NCBI RefSeq assembly: GCF_028618695.1
Contig: NZ_JAQIVI010000521.1
Location: 1-27,627, forward strand
Direction of reading: 5' to 3'
Origin: Natrinema soli
GTDB taxonomy: Archaea > Halobacteriota > Halobacteria > Halobacteriales > Natrialbaceae
Length of the DNA stretch: 27,627 nt
Under the pieces are notes generated by a model. That model was not told the origin of the DNA, ran no database searches, and was given only the letters and a program-made list of their open reading frames with translations. Positions 1 to 9,058 of the stretch are shown one piece after another. Both the position numbers and the translations under genes were made by a program. Positions within the stretch are counted from its first letter, which is position 1. Each line of letters begins with the position of its first letter.

Positions 1-642
1 CGGACCGACAGCGGCCGGCCGGCGCTGTCGAAAGGGTTCGTCGACGCCGCCCGCGACGCGATCGAGAAGAACGTGGCCGAACTCGAGCCCCGCATTCGCG
101 ACGGCTGGGACATCGTCGTCGCCGAGCCCTCCGACGCCGTGATGTTCCAGTCCGACGCGCTGGATCTGCGCTCGGGGACGTCCGCCGAGTCGTTCGCCGC
201 AAACGCCTACGGCCTCTGTGAGTACCTGGACTCCTTCAGACTCGACGAGAACGTCGCATGGGCGGCCCCCGCCGAATCGGTCGTCTACCACGGCCACTGT
301 CATCAGAAAGCGGAGAAGAAAGACCACCACGCGGTGGGCGTCCTCCGACGAGCGGGCTACGCCGTCGATCCGCTCGATTCGGGCTGTTGTGGCATGGCCG
401 GTACGTTCGGTTACGAGGCCGAGCACTACTCGCTGAGTCAGTCGATCGGCGATATCCTCGTCGACCAGATCGAGGACAGTGGTGCCGACGTCGTCGCCGC
501 GCCGGGAACGTCCTGCCGGACCCAACTCGGCGACAGCCGGATCGACCCGGTCCCGGCCGAGAGTTCGCTCGCCGGCACCTCCCTCGACAGCGAGTCGCCC
601 CCGACGCCGGTCGAACTGCTCGCACAGGCTCTCCCGCGATAG
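1..642 (+). CDS. FAD/Fe-S oxidoreductase, C-terminal part (cysteine-rich CCG domain); 5' truncated by window edge
   Basis: The reading frame is open from base 1, so only the last ~213 residues are visible and the GTG at 73 is not a real start. The visible part is a cysteine-rich (CCG) domain: a GHCHQKA segment, then SGCCGMAGTFG, then AAPGTSCRTQLGD. This domain is typical of GlpC, glycolate-oxidase Fe-S subunits and the long haloarchaeal D-lactate-dehydrogenase-like proteins, which fuse an FAD-binding oxidase to Fe-S domains. In that family the cysteines bind Fe-S or heterodisulfide-reductase-like clusters and pass electrons to the membrane. A role in oxidising lactate, glycolate or another 2-hydroxy acid is inferred from family; the substrate cannot be read here. 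The SLC13-type carboxylate transporter 400 bp downstream fits that idea. Confidence 0.8.
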   Translation, partial: RTDSGRPALSKGFVDAARDAIEKNVAELEPRIRDGWDIVVAEPSDAVMFQSDALDLRSGTSAESFAANAYGLCEYLDSFRLDENVAWAAPAESVVYHGHCHQKAEKKDHHAVGVLRRAGYAVDPLDSGCCGMAGTFGYEAEHYSLSQSIGDILVDQIEDSGADVVAAPGTSCRTQLGDSRIDPVPAESSLAGTSLDSESPPTPVELLAQALPR

Positions 643-773
643 ACCCGAACGGCGGCCCGTTCCCATTGTCATCGACCGAACGGACGTCCCCGACGGCGCC
701 CCGAACGGATGGTCCCACCTGGTTCGGCGGCAGTAGGTAGACTTTTGAGACGACCCTCACAAGTTCGCGCACG

Positions 774-939
774 ATGACAGACGACGACTCGTTCGATATC
801 TCCCCGCGCGATATCGGCCCTCGAGGACAAGTGACGACAGATGGAGGACGTCGGGGTTCCGACGTTCGATACGCCGGAACGCGGGGCTGGAGCCGTTGCA
901 ACGCTCATCGAATCGATATCGGGCGAGAAAAACCAATAA
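774..939 (+). pseudogene. Gene relic between the oxidoreductase and the SLC13 transporter
   Basis: The 397-base gap 643-1039 has no intact gene. A TATA-like TTTTGA lies ~30 nt before an ATG at 774 that opens MTDDDSFDISPRDI. One frameshift later the frame reads ALEDK and stops at 832-834. A separate short frame from the ATG at 841 reads GVPTFDTPERGAGAV and stops at 937-939. This resembles the end of the alpha (CoA-binding/ligase) part of ADP-forming acyl-CoA synthetases, where a VP-x-F-x-x-PERA-type motif is common. I infer an internally deleted gene: a start fused to a distant tail. The acyl-CoA synthetase match rests on about 30 residues and is tentative. Confidence 0.3.
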
Positions 940-1039
940 TAGGATTCGGAGGCGAGCGATGTCGTGACCCGGTGCAAAATTCCGAAGTGAAGACGCAAAA
1001 CCAGGACGGCTTTACCATGGTACTGACAATCAGTTTCCA

Positions 1040-2431
1040 ATGAAGCAATCGGAGGCAATAGAGAGGGTTCGATCACCGACGTTCGCGTTTCTCCTCGCCG
1101 CGGCCGTCGCCGTCGCAACGTGGCTGCTTGCCACGGGAGCGACGGCAACAATGCTCTCGATCACGCTCTTCTGTATCGTTCTCTGGGTCCTGGCCCCAGT
1201 ACCGCCCTCGTATACAGGGTTGATCGGACTCGGGCTGATCGCCGTTACCTTCTCGACGGAGTTAGCGCTCGCCGGGTTCCAGAAACCCGCGACGTGGCTC
1301 ATCGGCTTCGGCTTACTGATGGGCGAAGCGACCCGCCAGAGCGGTCTCGCGACCGGGGTCGGACGGTGGGTCGCGACCAGAACGATCGGCGAGTCGGCCG
1401 ACACCGATTCAGTCCGGACGTACCGGCGGCTGTTGGTCGCGCTCTCGATCGGTGCTCACGCCCTGGCCTTCCTCGTCCCGTCGGCGCTCGTCCGCATCCT
1501 CGCGCTCGCGCCCATCCTCCGAGAGCTCGGGTCGCTGTTCGACTCTCGAGAGGCCCGGGTAGGTCTCTATCTGGGCCCGCTGTTCGCCACGTTCTACGGC
1601 TCCGCGGGGATCCTGACCGCGGACCTGCCCAATATCATCATCTCCGGATTCGCAGAATCGATCGGCGGCCACACCATCTCCTGGTCCAACTGGTGGCTCC
1701 ACATGTACCCCGTGATGGGGTTCCTCCGCGTGATACTGGTCGTCGGCATCATCTATGCCCTCTTTCGGCCCCCGGTCGAATCGGGTTTCGAGCTCCCCGA
1801 GAACGAGGGATCGACCGAGACGGGCACCCAGCGACGGATGCTCGCGTTCCTGCTAGTCGGTGCGCTGATCTGGGCGACCGACTTCGTCCACGGATTCCAT
1901 CCGGTGGTCGGTGCGGTCGCCGTTGTCATCATCGCGTTTCTGCCGAACGTCGGCGTCGCCGACTTCGAGACCGCCGGGAGCGACGTCGACTTCTCGATCC
2001 TCTTTTTCATCGCCGCGGTGTTCGCCATCGGTGACGGCCTGACCGAAACCGGATTCACCGACGGGGCAGCGACCCATATGCTCGACCTCGTACCGACCGA
2101 TGGACCGCTCGTGGTCGTCCTCGGTGCCGTCTTCCTCGTCACGTTCGGGCTCACCTTCCTGATGGAGGGACTGGCCGTCGCGAGTGTCCTGACTCCGATC
2201 CTAATTCCGTACATAGACGCGGCCGGTCTCCCCTTTACGCCCGTTTTGCTCGCGGAAACACTGGCGCTGAGTTCGTACTTCTTCCCCTACCAGTCGGCGG
2301 TTCTCATCGTCATTCTGAACGAGGCAGACATCGAAACGCGGGAGTTAATCGTCGCGACGGTCACCTGTTCAACCGCGACGATCCTGCTCTTGCTCCCGCT
2401 GCAATTCGGCCTATTCAGTGTCTTCTACTAG
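1040..2431 (+). CDS. SLC13/DASS family sodium:carboxylate (or sulfate) symporter
   Basis: A 463-residue, very hydrophobic protein with about 11-12 membrane segments, the usual size for the divalent-anion:Na+ symporter family. Family-like features are an N-terminal transport half running through PATWLIGFGLLMGEA, a central re-entrant region around FYGSAGILTADLPNIIISGF, and a C-terminal half with FLVTFGLTFLMEGLAVASVLTPILIPY and the FFPYQSAVLIV segment. Members import dicarboxylates, citrate, lactate-like acids or sulfate with sodium at the cytoplasmic membrane. ATG at 1040 was chosen because the first hydrophobic segment begins about 15 residues later. It lies downstream of an oxidoreductase for small organic acids, which suggests uptake of a related substrate, but specificity is not readable. 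Confidence 0.85.
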   Translation: MKQSEAIERVRSPTFAFLLAAAVAVATWLLATGATATMLSITLFCIVLWVLAPVPPSYTGLIGLGLIAVTFSTELALAGFQKPATWLIGFGLLMGEATRQSGLATGVGRWVATRTIGESADTDSVRTYRRLLVALSIGAHALAFLVPSALVRILALAPILRELGSLFDSREARVGLYLGPLFATFYGSAGILTADLPNIIISGFAESIGGHTISWSNWWLHMYPVMGFLRVILVVGIIYALFRPPVESGFELPENEGSTETGTQRRMLAFLLVGALIWATDFVHGFHPVVGAVAVVIIAFLPNVGVADFETAGSDVDFSILFFIAAVFAIGDGLTETGFTDGAATHMLDLVPTDGPLVVVLGAVFLVTFGLTFLMEGLAVASVLTPILIPYIDAAGLPFTPVLLAETLALSSYFFPYQSAVLIVILNEADIETRELIVATVTCSTATILLLLPLQFGLFSVFY

Positions 2432-2523
2432 CGAGTTCGCATTCGGCTTCAGTTCCGCAGGCCTCGAGTCTAACAGCGGACTACTACGCGTTGTAGGAGA
2501 CAGAGATCCCAATATTGCCCGAA

Positions 2524-2643
2524 ATGGAACGCGCTATTACTGTCCTCGTCGACGCGGTTGAGGAGCGGCTCGCTGCGACACCTTCATGGCGGCGAGCGTG
2601 CAAGAAGTGATTCGATGAGCTGAAAGCGAGATTAATAGGATAG
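2524..2643 (+). pseudogene. Small ORF interrupted by one in-frame TGA
   Basis: From the ATG at 2524 the frame gives MERAITVLVDAVEERLAA and continues to ...WRRACKK. A TGA at 2608-2610 follows, and the same frame goes on as FDELKARLIG to a TAG at 2641-2643. The two halves join into a plausible 39-40-residue acidic helical peptide, so a point nonsense mutation is the simplest reading. The final stop overlaps the 9-bp target duplication of the adjacent IS element. No family is recognised. Little else is visible between 2432 and 2647. Confidence 0.3.
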
Positions 2644-2647
2644 AAAC

Positions 2648-3584
2648 GGCTCTATTGAATCCGCAGAGGGCGACAGGATTCATTGTTTGACGGCTTGTTC
2701 GACGTTGTAGACTGCGGTTGCGAGAGTGATTTCACGGAACTGGCGATACCATGCACGCGCTCGGACGGTGGAGCCGTACGAGCGCTTGATCACTGAGTTC
2801 ACGGTTTCACAGATCGAGCGCTGGTTGTAGAGTTCATCCTCGATCCGCGCATTGTGCGCGTGATCGTAGGGGGCGAAGACGCGATATTTGATCAGTGGTC
2901 TTACGCCTTCAGCACGAAGTTCTTCGCGGAAGCTCATGTCGTCGTAGCCTTTGTCAGCTGCGAGGCTGAGCAGGTCGCCGGCGTTGCGCCGAGCGACCTG
3001 CGGCCCGATGTTGGTTCCATTCGGCCACTTCGTGCTGCAGTGAACATCGATAACCGCGCCCTGCGCGGTATCGACGAGAAACGTCGCTTGTATCGTCCGT
3101 ACGTTTCGGTCACAGCGGTTGAGGTAGTGGGTCGATGCTTGTCGACGGTCGAAGTACGTGGCGTCAATGGCGGCGTGACCGGACTGCTCGAGCAGCTCCG
3201 ACGAGAGTCGGAGCAGCTCTCGCCAGATCCGCATCGGCGCTCGGTCAAACGACTTGCAGAGCGCGGATGGGCCGGGGAACCCGCCGCGCTCGAGAACGAG
3301 CGCGGCTCGTACCCGCTCCATCTCCTCGGCCCAATCGAGGACTTCAACGAGTGTCGCTTCCATGTGGAGCCGGAGAAAATGCAGGACAGCATGCTTCCAG
3401 CCCGCAACTCCGTTGCCGGCAGGATGGCTGATCTGCATCACCGCTGCATCAGTAAGTTTTCGTGTGATCGAGACAGCCTGTTTAACGAAGCGGAAGAGAA
3501 CCTTTTGCACAAACTGGCCTCTTCCGCTTCAATTCAATCATTCTAACGACTTGTCCCGACGCCGTCGGCGGATTCAATAGAACC
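2648..3584 (-). mobile_element. Complete IS5-type insertion sequence with 9-bp target duplication
   Basis: The 937-bp element has terminal inverted repeats: GGCTCTATTGAATCCGC at 2648-2664, and the reverse complement of the right end reads GGTTCTATTGAATCCGC (one mismatch). Similarity continues further inward. It is flanked by the exact direct repeat GATAGAAAC at 2639-2647 and 3585-3593. Intact ends plus an intact transposase frame suggest a recent and possibly still active insertion. It sits between the small 2524 relic and the DMT transporter and interrupts no recognisable gene. Confidence 0.92.
2680..3510 (-). CDS. IS5-type transposase
   Basis: 276 residues, full length for this haloarchaeal IS5-type group. 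The DDE catalytic core is visible: first Asp in HAAIDATYFDR, second Asp in LAADKGYDD, and Glu in ICETVNSVIKRSYG, the YREF-like helix characteristic of IS4/IS5-type (DDE_Tnp_1) transposases. The C-terminus VYNVEQAVKQ matches that of the second copy at 18725-19561 (VYNIKRAVKQ). The two proteins are clearly homologous but much diverged, so they came from different IS lineages. The plus-strand ORF at 2854-3546 is its antisense shadow. Confidence 0.92.
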   Translation of the reverse strand: MQKVLFRFVKQAVSITRKLTDAAVMQISHPAGNGVAGWKHAVLHFLRLHMEATLVEVLDWAEEMERVRAALVLERGGFPGPSALCKSFDRAPMRIWRELLRLSSELLEQSGHAAIDATYFDRRQASTHYLNRCDRNVRTIQATFLVDTAQGAVIDVHCSTKWPNGTNIGPQVARRNAGDLLSLAADKGYDDMSFREELRAEGVRPLIKYRVFAPYDHAHNARIEDELYNQRSICETVNSVIKRSYGSTVRARAWYRQFREITLATAVYNVEQAVKQ

Positions 3585-3682
3585 GATAGAAACCAATATC
3601 GAACGAAGTGAGCCGTTCACATATTGCAGATATAATGAAATTTTAATATAGTAGAGATATATAAATATGCTTGTGTTCTTGT

Positions 3683-4597
3683 TTACCCACCAGAAAGAGT
3701 TATGATAATCACTCCGATGACGACGACCGTCGACGCGGCGGTAAGCTTCCAGGTTATTTGTTCCAAGTGCCGTGGCATAAACAGGAACGAGAACACGATA
3801 ACGAACAGTGTACTGGTGATGTGAAGCGGAACGACGATACTTACGGGTGCGAGCTCAAGTGCGAGATAATAACAGAGTAAAAATAGGGTATTCGTGATAC
3901 CAGCGAGGACGAACCACTTCGTATTGTTCGAAGCAAGACTGATCGATGGTAGAACTGTACCACGATATCGGCGGTACAGAAGAAATCCAGCCGTCGCTGC
4001 AACTGTCTTAATGACGAGGCCAACTGGGGCCGGTGTCTCTGCTTCGAACCCGTAAGACGCATAGATTGGTTCAGTACCGTATGCAACCGCAGCACCGAAC
4101 GGAATGAGTAATCCAGCGATCAATTTCCGACGAGGAAGCTGTTTCGAATCCTGACTCGCTTCCCAAGCAATCATACTCACGCCGGTAACAGTAAGAAGAA
4201 TCCCTACCAGATGTGCAGCGGTAAGGGACTCGTCGAGGAGGATGACACCGAGTGCCGTTGCAACGATCGCTTGGGTGGCGACGATCGGTGCCGTTCTGCT
4301 CGCCCCCATTCGTTCTATACTCGTATACATTAACGCACGACCCAGTAGCGTTCCGAGTATTCCGGCAGCGATGAATGATATCACAGAAACTGTAGATATC
4401 TTAAATTTGGGATAATAAGCGACGAGAACGATTGGGAGAAGTATAGTAATATTCGTCAGCATTACGATGAGGACTGCATCAGTGGTTTTCCCTCGAGTCG
4501 TGCCAATACGAAGGCACAACTGGGACATCGCATTCGTAATTGCGGCTCCGAGCGCGAGAAAAACTGCTATCAAATGTGTGGAGTCGATAGATACCAC
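3683..4597 (-). CDS. DMT superfamily (EamA-type) transporter
   Basis: A membrane protein of about 304 residues with ten predicted helices in two repeats of five, the classic DMT/EamA layout. The first repeat includes TNAMSQLCLRIGTTRG and ASRTAPIVATQAIVATALGVILLDE; the second includes AYGTEPIYASYGF and ends PRHLEQITWK. The EamA-type acidic residue near a repeat end is seen in LLDESLTAAHLVG. An upstream ATG would add 54 polar, non-family residues, so I prefer the GTG at 4595-4597, which starts VVSIDSTHLIAVFLALG and gives the usual family length. Members export amino acids, nucleotides or other metabolites; the substrate is unknown. It lies alone between an IS element and the MATE pseudogene. 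Base composition is lower in GC than in the first 2.4 kb. Confidence 0.8.
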   Translation of the reverse strand: MVSIDSTHLIAVFLALGAAITNAMSQLCLRIGTTRGKTTDAVLIVMLTNITILLPIVLVAYYPKFKISTVSVISFIAAGILGTLLGRALMYTSIERMGASRTAPIVATQAIVATALGVILLDESLTAAHLVGILLTVTGVSMIAWEASQDSKQLPRRKLIAGLLIPFGAAVAYGTEPIYASYGFEAETPAPVGLVIKTVAATAGFLLYRRYRGTVLPSISLASNNTKWFVLAGITNTLFLLCYYLALELAPVSIVVPLHITSTLFVIVFSFLFMPRHLEQITWKLTAASTVVVIGVIIITLSGG

Positions 4598-4873
4598 GAT
4601 AAGACGATATAGCGCATTTGATAGAGTTAGTTTATTGGATACCGGTAATAGTGTGTTACGGAAAACAGTTCTCAAATGCACGTGAGCGTCATTCACCACC
4701 TCTAGCGCCGCCTGACGATCGAGTCCGGTATGCGAAACACGGCGGTAAGGACCTCGCATTCCGACTAGTTCCAGTAGTAATCGTCTATCTGTACGGACGA
4801 TAAGCGATCAACAGCCGAATCGCTCATACCGATCACGCCTCACGGCCGACTAAACGTCGTCGTTCTCCCATAT

Positions 4874-4900
4874 GCGAACAATTATTACGCGTGTTCGTAA
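4874..4900. promoter_or_regulatory. Nested dyads in the promoter region of the MATE pseudogene
   Basis: Two overlapping inverted repeats lie 12-38 nt before the ATG at 4912: CGAACA ... TGTTCG (4875-4880 and 4892-4897) and TTACG-N6-CGTAA (4885-4900). An A/T-rich TATA-like stretch (AATTATTA) sits between the half-sites. A repressor bound here would cover the TATA box. Drug exporters are commonly repressed in this way; that role is inferred. Confidence 0.35.
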
Positions 4901-4911
4901 CGTATCGATAA

Positions 4912-6376
4912 ATGAGTACTCGGCTATTCAGAGCTCTCTTTTGGGTGCTCGCAGAGCTATTGGAGTGTGCACACGTCATTCAACGCTTACGGCTGCGGGC
5001 CACGGCCGATCTCGCGTGGCCGCGCATCATCACCGGGTTAGCTCGGATGTCAAAGCAGACTGCCGACATCGCGATGGTTGGCCTCGTCCTCGGACTGCCG
5101 GCCATCGCGTGACTCACGCGTATTGGCAACTCGGCAATCGCGTTTCACTCGGGCTCTCTGGCGGTTCAATCAGCTTCATCTCCCAGCACTACGGGGCCGA
5201 CGACATCGAGCTGGCCAATAGGGCGATTACCCAGAGCTACTTGGTCGCGACGGTGCTATCGATGTCACTGGTCGTGCTCTTCCATTGGCAAGCGGAGTTC
5301 CTGATCGGGATGATGAGCGACGATCCGGCGGCGATCGAGTAGGTTAGCAGTACCCACTGGTCGTCGCGCCGGCGATCGTTTTCGAGTTTTACAACAAGGT
5401 CGCCAGCCGTATTTTCGACGGTGTTGGCGATACGTTCACGCCGATGGTGATCCGCGGTGGCGGTGCGGCAGTTAACATTGTGCTCAACGTGGTCTTGGTA
5501 TTCGGTTTCGGAATGGGTGTCGTCGGTGCCGCCATTGGCACCGCCTTCTCGATCGTGCTCATCACGGTCGGACTCGTCTGGGGACTCCTCGGAAAGCCGT
5601 ACTCGACAAGACGTCCGCTACCCGCTCAGCTTTCGCTTTCGAGACCATACGTCGATCCGCCACCGCTGCGATCGATCGTCTCCGTAAGCACGCCGATAAT
5701 GTTCCAGCAGCTCGCTCGAACCGCAGTTGCGTTCCCGCTGCTGGCTATCGCGGACGTCTCCGGTTCCGTTGCGGTTGCCGGCTACGAGATCGTCCGCCGA
5801 ACGCGTGACCAGATCAATAGCCTCTCGTGGGGTTCTCGATCGCCTCAAGCAGCCTCGTCGGGCGACACCTCAGCAGCGAGAAGCGAAGAATGTCGCCGCC
5901 GCATGCGGCGACCACGTCTTCCTTATCGCTGCTCACTTACGTCATTGCCGCTGTGTTTGTAATCGTCTTCGCGAGACAGATCGCGCGACTGTTCGTCACC
6001 GATCCAGCGGCCATAAATCTAGCTGCAACGTTCGTCGCGGTCACTGCCGTCGCGACGATCGGACTCGGCCTCGGCGAGGGGCCATCGGCGCGCTACGCGG
6101 CGCAAGAGATACACACTAGTCGTTTTACACTGCTCTTATCGATCTCTACGGGTTTGCGCTGCCGATCGCATATCTCGGTATCGTCACCCCGCTCGGCGTC
6201 ATGGTGTTGTATCTCTCGTAGTCGCAGAAATGTTCGTGCCCGCACTGATCACGCTCTATCGGTACTACACCGGTGCCTGGCACGAGGTAAGTCGATCGCT
6301 ACACGAGCGCTCGCAGAGCGCGATCGACTGTCGCTTCGGCATCGGATTCCGTTCGAGATATTGTCTATACCGGTAG
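4912..6376 (+). pseudogene. MATE family multidrug exporter, multiply frameshifted
   Basis: The pieces of one MATE-family sodium or proton:drug antiporter (normally ~480 residues) appear in order but in different frames. The N-terminus is at 4912 (DLAWPRIITGLARMSKQ, GLVLG). A second piece follows after a stop at 5110-5112 (YWQLGNRVSLGLSGGSISF, SQHYGADDIELANRAI) and ends at a stop at 5340-5342. A third frame runs from ~5348 (VAPAIVFEFYNKVASRIF, GGGAAVNIVLNVVLVFGFG, TPIMFQQLARTAVAFPLL). From ~5827 comes FSIASSSLVGRHL, then LLTYVIAAVFVIVFA, and the tail shifts again through GAIGALRGARDTH and ALPIAYLGIVTPLGVM to RYYTGAWHEVSRSLHERSQ. At least five frame changes or stops mean it cannot make a working protein. 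It reads as long-term decay, not sequencing error. Confidence 0.88.
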
Positions 6377-6458
6377 AGCACGAATATAACTACAAATATT
6401 AAACACTCTGATGGTTGAAATGGCCTGGATTTTTACTTACCGGAGTCGGAGTCGACGT

Positions 6459-7463
6459 ATGCCCCTCGAACTGTCGATGGCAATCGGGGATTACGACCGC
6501 GTTCGACCGCTTCAAACCGGCGAAGTAACACCCAATGGGATAGATCTTACGAGTGTTAACCGTCCTCCGGGAGAACTGTTCAAGCAAGTAGTTCGGGATC
6601 AACAGTTCGATATTACGGAGATGAGCCTTTCAACGTACACTCTCTGGGTTTCAAAAACCGACGTTCCATATGTTGGTATTCCCGTATTCCCGTCACGGCT
6701 CTTCAGACACTCTGCCATCTACGTCAACACGGAATCGGGTATCGACGAGCCGTCAGATCTCTATGGAAAATGCATCGGTGTGCTCCCGGAGTATCAGATC
6801 ACGGCTGCAACGATGGCCCGAGGGATGCTCGAAGAGGAATACGGCGTCTCTCCTGAGAATATGACGTGGTACGCCGCTCGAGAAGAAAAGATGCCGACCG
6901 ACTTACCGGCCGACGTAGATAAACACGTGATCAATCCGAACAGGGATCTCGAGTCGATGCTCGAGAGCGGCGAAATCGATGCGCTGCTGTCGACGCTGAT
7001 ACCGAACAGTCTTGGAAACGGTGTTGAACGACTCTTCAGTGACTTCAAACGGGTCGAAAAGGAGTACTACAATGAAACCGGTGTGTTCCCGATAATGCAC
7101 ACTATCGTCGTTCACGAAGATATCTACGAGCGTCATCCATGGGTCGTGAACTCGCTGTACGATGCGATGGAGCGAGCGAAGGAACTGGCAATCAGACGGC
7201 TGTACAATACAGATGCGCTACACGCAACGATACCGTGGCTCGTCGATCACGTAGAGGAAGCCCGTGCCGCACTCGGCGAGGACTTCTGGCCATATGGGTT
7301 CGAGCCGAACTACCACACGATCGATACGTTAACACGATACTCGTACGAACAGGGTCTCTCCGATCGAAGAGTCGAACCGGAAGAGCTGTTCGTAGACGAG
7401 TTACTGGATACCGGTTCCGAGACCCAAACTCGCGTGAAACCCGACGATGTCATCAATCCGTAA
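6459..7463 (+). CDS. 4,5-dihydroxyphthalate decarboxylase-like protein (periplasmic-binding-protein fold)
   Basis: 334 residues from the ATG at 6459. A TATA-like TTTTTACTT about 26 nt upstream supports this start over ATG 6411, which would add 16 basic residues. The sequence follows the Pht5/4,5-dihydroxyphthalate decarboxylase family closely: LELSMAIGDYDRVRPL at the N-terminus, FDITEMSLSTY near residue 50, then VGIPVFPSRLFRHSAIYVN, an acidic GIDEPSDLYGKCIGV segment and TWYAAREEK. Characterised members remove CO2 from 4,5-dihydroxyphthalate to give protocatechuate. The fold is that of an ABC solute receptor, but there is no signal peptide, so a cytoplasmic enzyme fits better than a receptor. 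It stands next to tctA (convergent), and TctABC-type systems often carry aromatic carboxylates. Exact substrate is inferred. Confidence 0.75.
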   Translation: MPLELSMAIGDYDRVRPLQTGEVTPNGIDLTSVNRPPGELFKQVVRDQQFDITEMSLSTYTLWVSKTDVPYVGIPVFPSRLFRHSAIYVNTESGIDEPSDLYGKCIGVLPEYQITAATMARGMLEEEYGVSPENMTWYAAREEKMPTDLPADVDKHVINPNRDLESMLESGEIDALLSTLIPNSLGNGVERLFSDFKRVEKEYYNETGVFPIMHTIVVHEDIYERHPWVVNSLYDAMERAKELAIRRLYNTDALHATIPWLVDHVEEARAALGEDFWPYGFEPNYHTIDTLTRYSYEQGLSDRRVEPEELFVDELLDTGSETQTRVKPDDVINP

Positions 7464-7528
7464 CGAAACGAGTCGTAGCCTGCAACATTGAAAACCCGAT
7501 TAGCAACAGATAGTCGATTAGCTCTCGA

Positions 7529-9058
7529 TCACGGTCCGACGATCGCTCGCCGCGACTGGTAAATCGAAACAGCGAGCATTAGGACCGTTATCAGAATGAG
7601 CGCGATTGAGAGCGGTTGCGTGAACAAGATCGCGTAGTCTCCCTGCGAGACCTGAAGCGAACGATGAAAGTTCTGTTCCGCGAGGGGACCGAGAATGAGC
7701 GCGACCACCACGGCGACTCTGGACATTCCGTATTTCATCATCAAGGCACCGATAACACCGAATCCGACTGCGAGGACGACGTCATTGATGTTACCTCGAA
7801 TCGCGAATGCACCCAAGAGCGAAATCATGACAACTATTGGCGCAACCGTGGTGATTCGGATCCGCGTGATCTTCGTCAGCGTGTTCGCGGTGAGCAAGCC
7901 GATTGTAGAGGTAAGGGCATTCGAGATCAACAGTGCGAATATGACGACGAATACGAGCTGAAGGTTTTCCTGGAACAAGAGCGGTCCCGGAGTGACGCCA
8001 TGAATAATAAACGCACCGAGGAGAACAGCAGTTGACGCCGAACCCGGAACACCCAGTCCCAGGGTCGGTATCATTGATCCACCGTCTTTGGAGTCGTTCG
8101 CAGCCTCGCTCGCAATCACGCCCTTGATGTTTCCTTCGCCGAAACTGGAGGACTCCGACGATCGCTGTTTCGCTGTCATATACGAGATGAAATTCGCGAC
8201 CGTTCCACCGGCACCCGGAATGATACCGATTATCCACCCGATAATCGAGCTCTGACCGACGAGCTTCCAGTTCGAGACGACTGAACGAGTTCCCTTCATA
8301 AGGCCTCCAGCGACTTTTGTATCGCCAGCGATCGACTGCTGCTCACCCATGAGTTTAATCATCTCAGCGATAGCGAACAATCCGATGATGAGCGGAATAA
8401 GTTGAATTCCGTCGAAGAGATACGTCGTACCGTACGTGAATCGCGCCGTTCCCGTAACGGGATTGAGGCCGTGGAACGCGAGCATCAGCCCGAAGGCACC
8501 GGCAATGAGATCCGTGAGGACCGATCCCCGCGTTGCAAGTGCGACCGTAGTCAGTCCGGCGATCGCGAGCCAGAACATCTCCGGGGAACCGAACGCTAGA
8601 GCAAGGGATCTGACGAACGGGATCGAAATCAACAGCAATGCTAATCCGAAGAACGCCCCGCTCGCTGAGGAAATGGCGCTCGCAGCGAGGGCTTCACCTC
8701 CCCTTCCCTGACGTGTCATGGGATAGCCGTCTAATAGCGTCGCTGCGTTGGGTGCGTCACCTGGTGTATTCAAGAGGATCGCCGTGATCGAACCCCCAAA
8801 TGCCGTCGCACCGAGCGTGCCCGACAGGATCATCACTGCAACGTTACCATCGAACTGAAACGTCACGGGGATCAAGAGGGCTAACGCGATAGGACCACCA
8901 AGCCCCGGGAGAATTCCAACTATCAGGCCTATCGCGACGGAGATCAATAGCAGAAGGAAATTGTAGGGGTCCGTGACGACGTCGAAAGCGATGAGCATCG
9001 CCTCCCACAAGTCACCTGTCTGCTGCAATACGATTGGCTCGAGAAGGAGTTCAGTCAT
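7529..9058 (-). CDS. tctA: Tripartite tricarboxylate transporter, large permease subunit TctA
   Basis: About 509 residues with ~12 membrane segments, the normal TctA length. The two family signatures are present: GILPGLGGPIALALLIPVTF near residue 50 with the following LLNTPGDAPNAATLLDGYP, and the internal repeat GIIPGAGGTVANFISY followed by GGSMIPTLGLGVPGSASTAV. TctA forms the main channel of the sodium-driven TTT carrier, which takes substrate from the receptor TctC. The start at 9056-9058 overlaps the tctB stop by the classic ATGA, so the pair is translationally coupled. An ATG three codons upstream is possible. The gene converges on the dihydroxyphthalate-decarboxylase-like gene with a 65-bp gap. 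Confidence 0.93.
   Translation of the reverse strand: MTELLLEPIVLQQTGDLWEAMLIAFDVVTDPYNFLLLLISVAIGLIVGILPGLGGPIALALLIPVTFQFDGNVAVMILSGTLGATAFGGSITAILLNTPGDAPNAATLLDGYPMTRQGRGGEALAASAISSASGAFFGLALLLISIPFVRSLALAFGSPEMFWLAIAGLTTVALATRGSVLTDLIAGAFGLMLAFHGLNPVTGTARFTYGTTYLFDGIQLIPLIIGLFAIAEMIKLMGEQQSIAGDTKVAGGLMKGTRSVVSNWKLVGQSSIIGWIIGIIPGAGGTVANFISYMTAKQRSSESSSFGEGNIKGVIASEAANDSKDGGSMIPTLGLGVPGSASTAVLLGAFIIHGVTPGPLLFQENLQLVFVVIFALLISNALTSTIGLLTANTLTKITRIRITTVAPIVVMISLLGAFAIRGNINDVVLAVGFGVIGALMMKYGMSRVAVVVALILGPLAEQNFHRSLQVSQGDYAILFTQPLSIALILITVLMLAVSIYQSRRAIVGP

Noticed and set aside
236..901. 221-codon minus-strand open frame
   Set aside because: It is antisense to the Fe-S oxidoreductase, extremely Arg/Pro-rich and basic, unlike haloarchaeal proteins; a high-GC shadow.
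1120..2034. 304-codon plus-strand frame inside the SLC13 gene
   Set aside because: Arg- and Pro-rich composition with no membrane segments; it overlaps a clear transporter in another frame.
2854..3546. 230-codon plus-strand frame across the first IS5-type transposase
   Set aside because: Antisense shadow of a transposase with a visible DDE core and matching IS ends.
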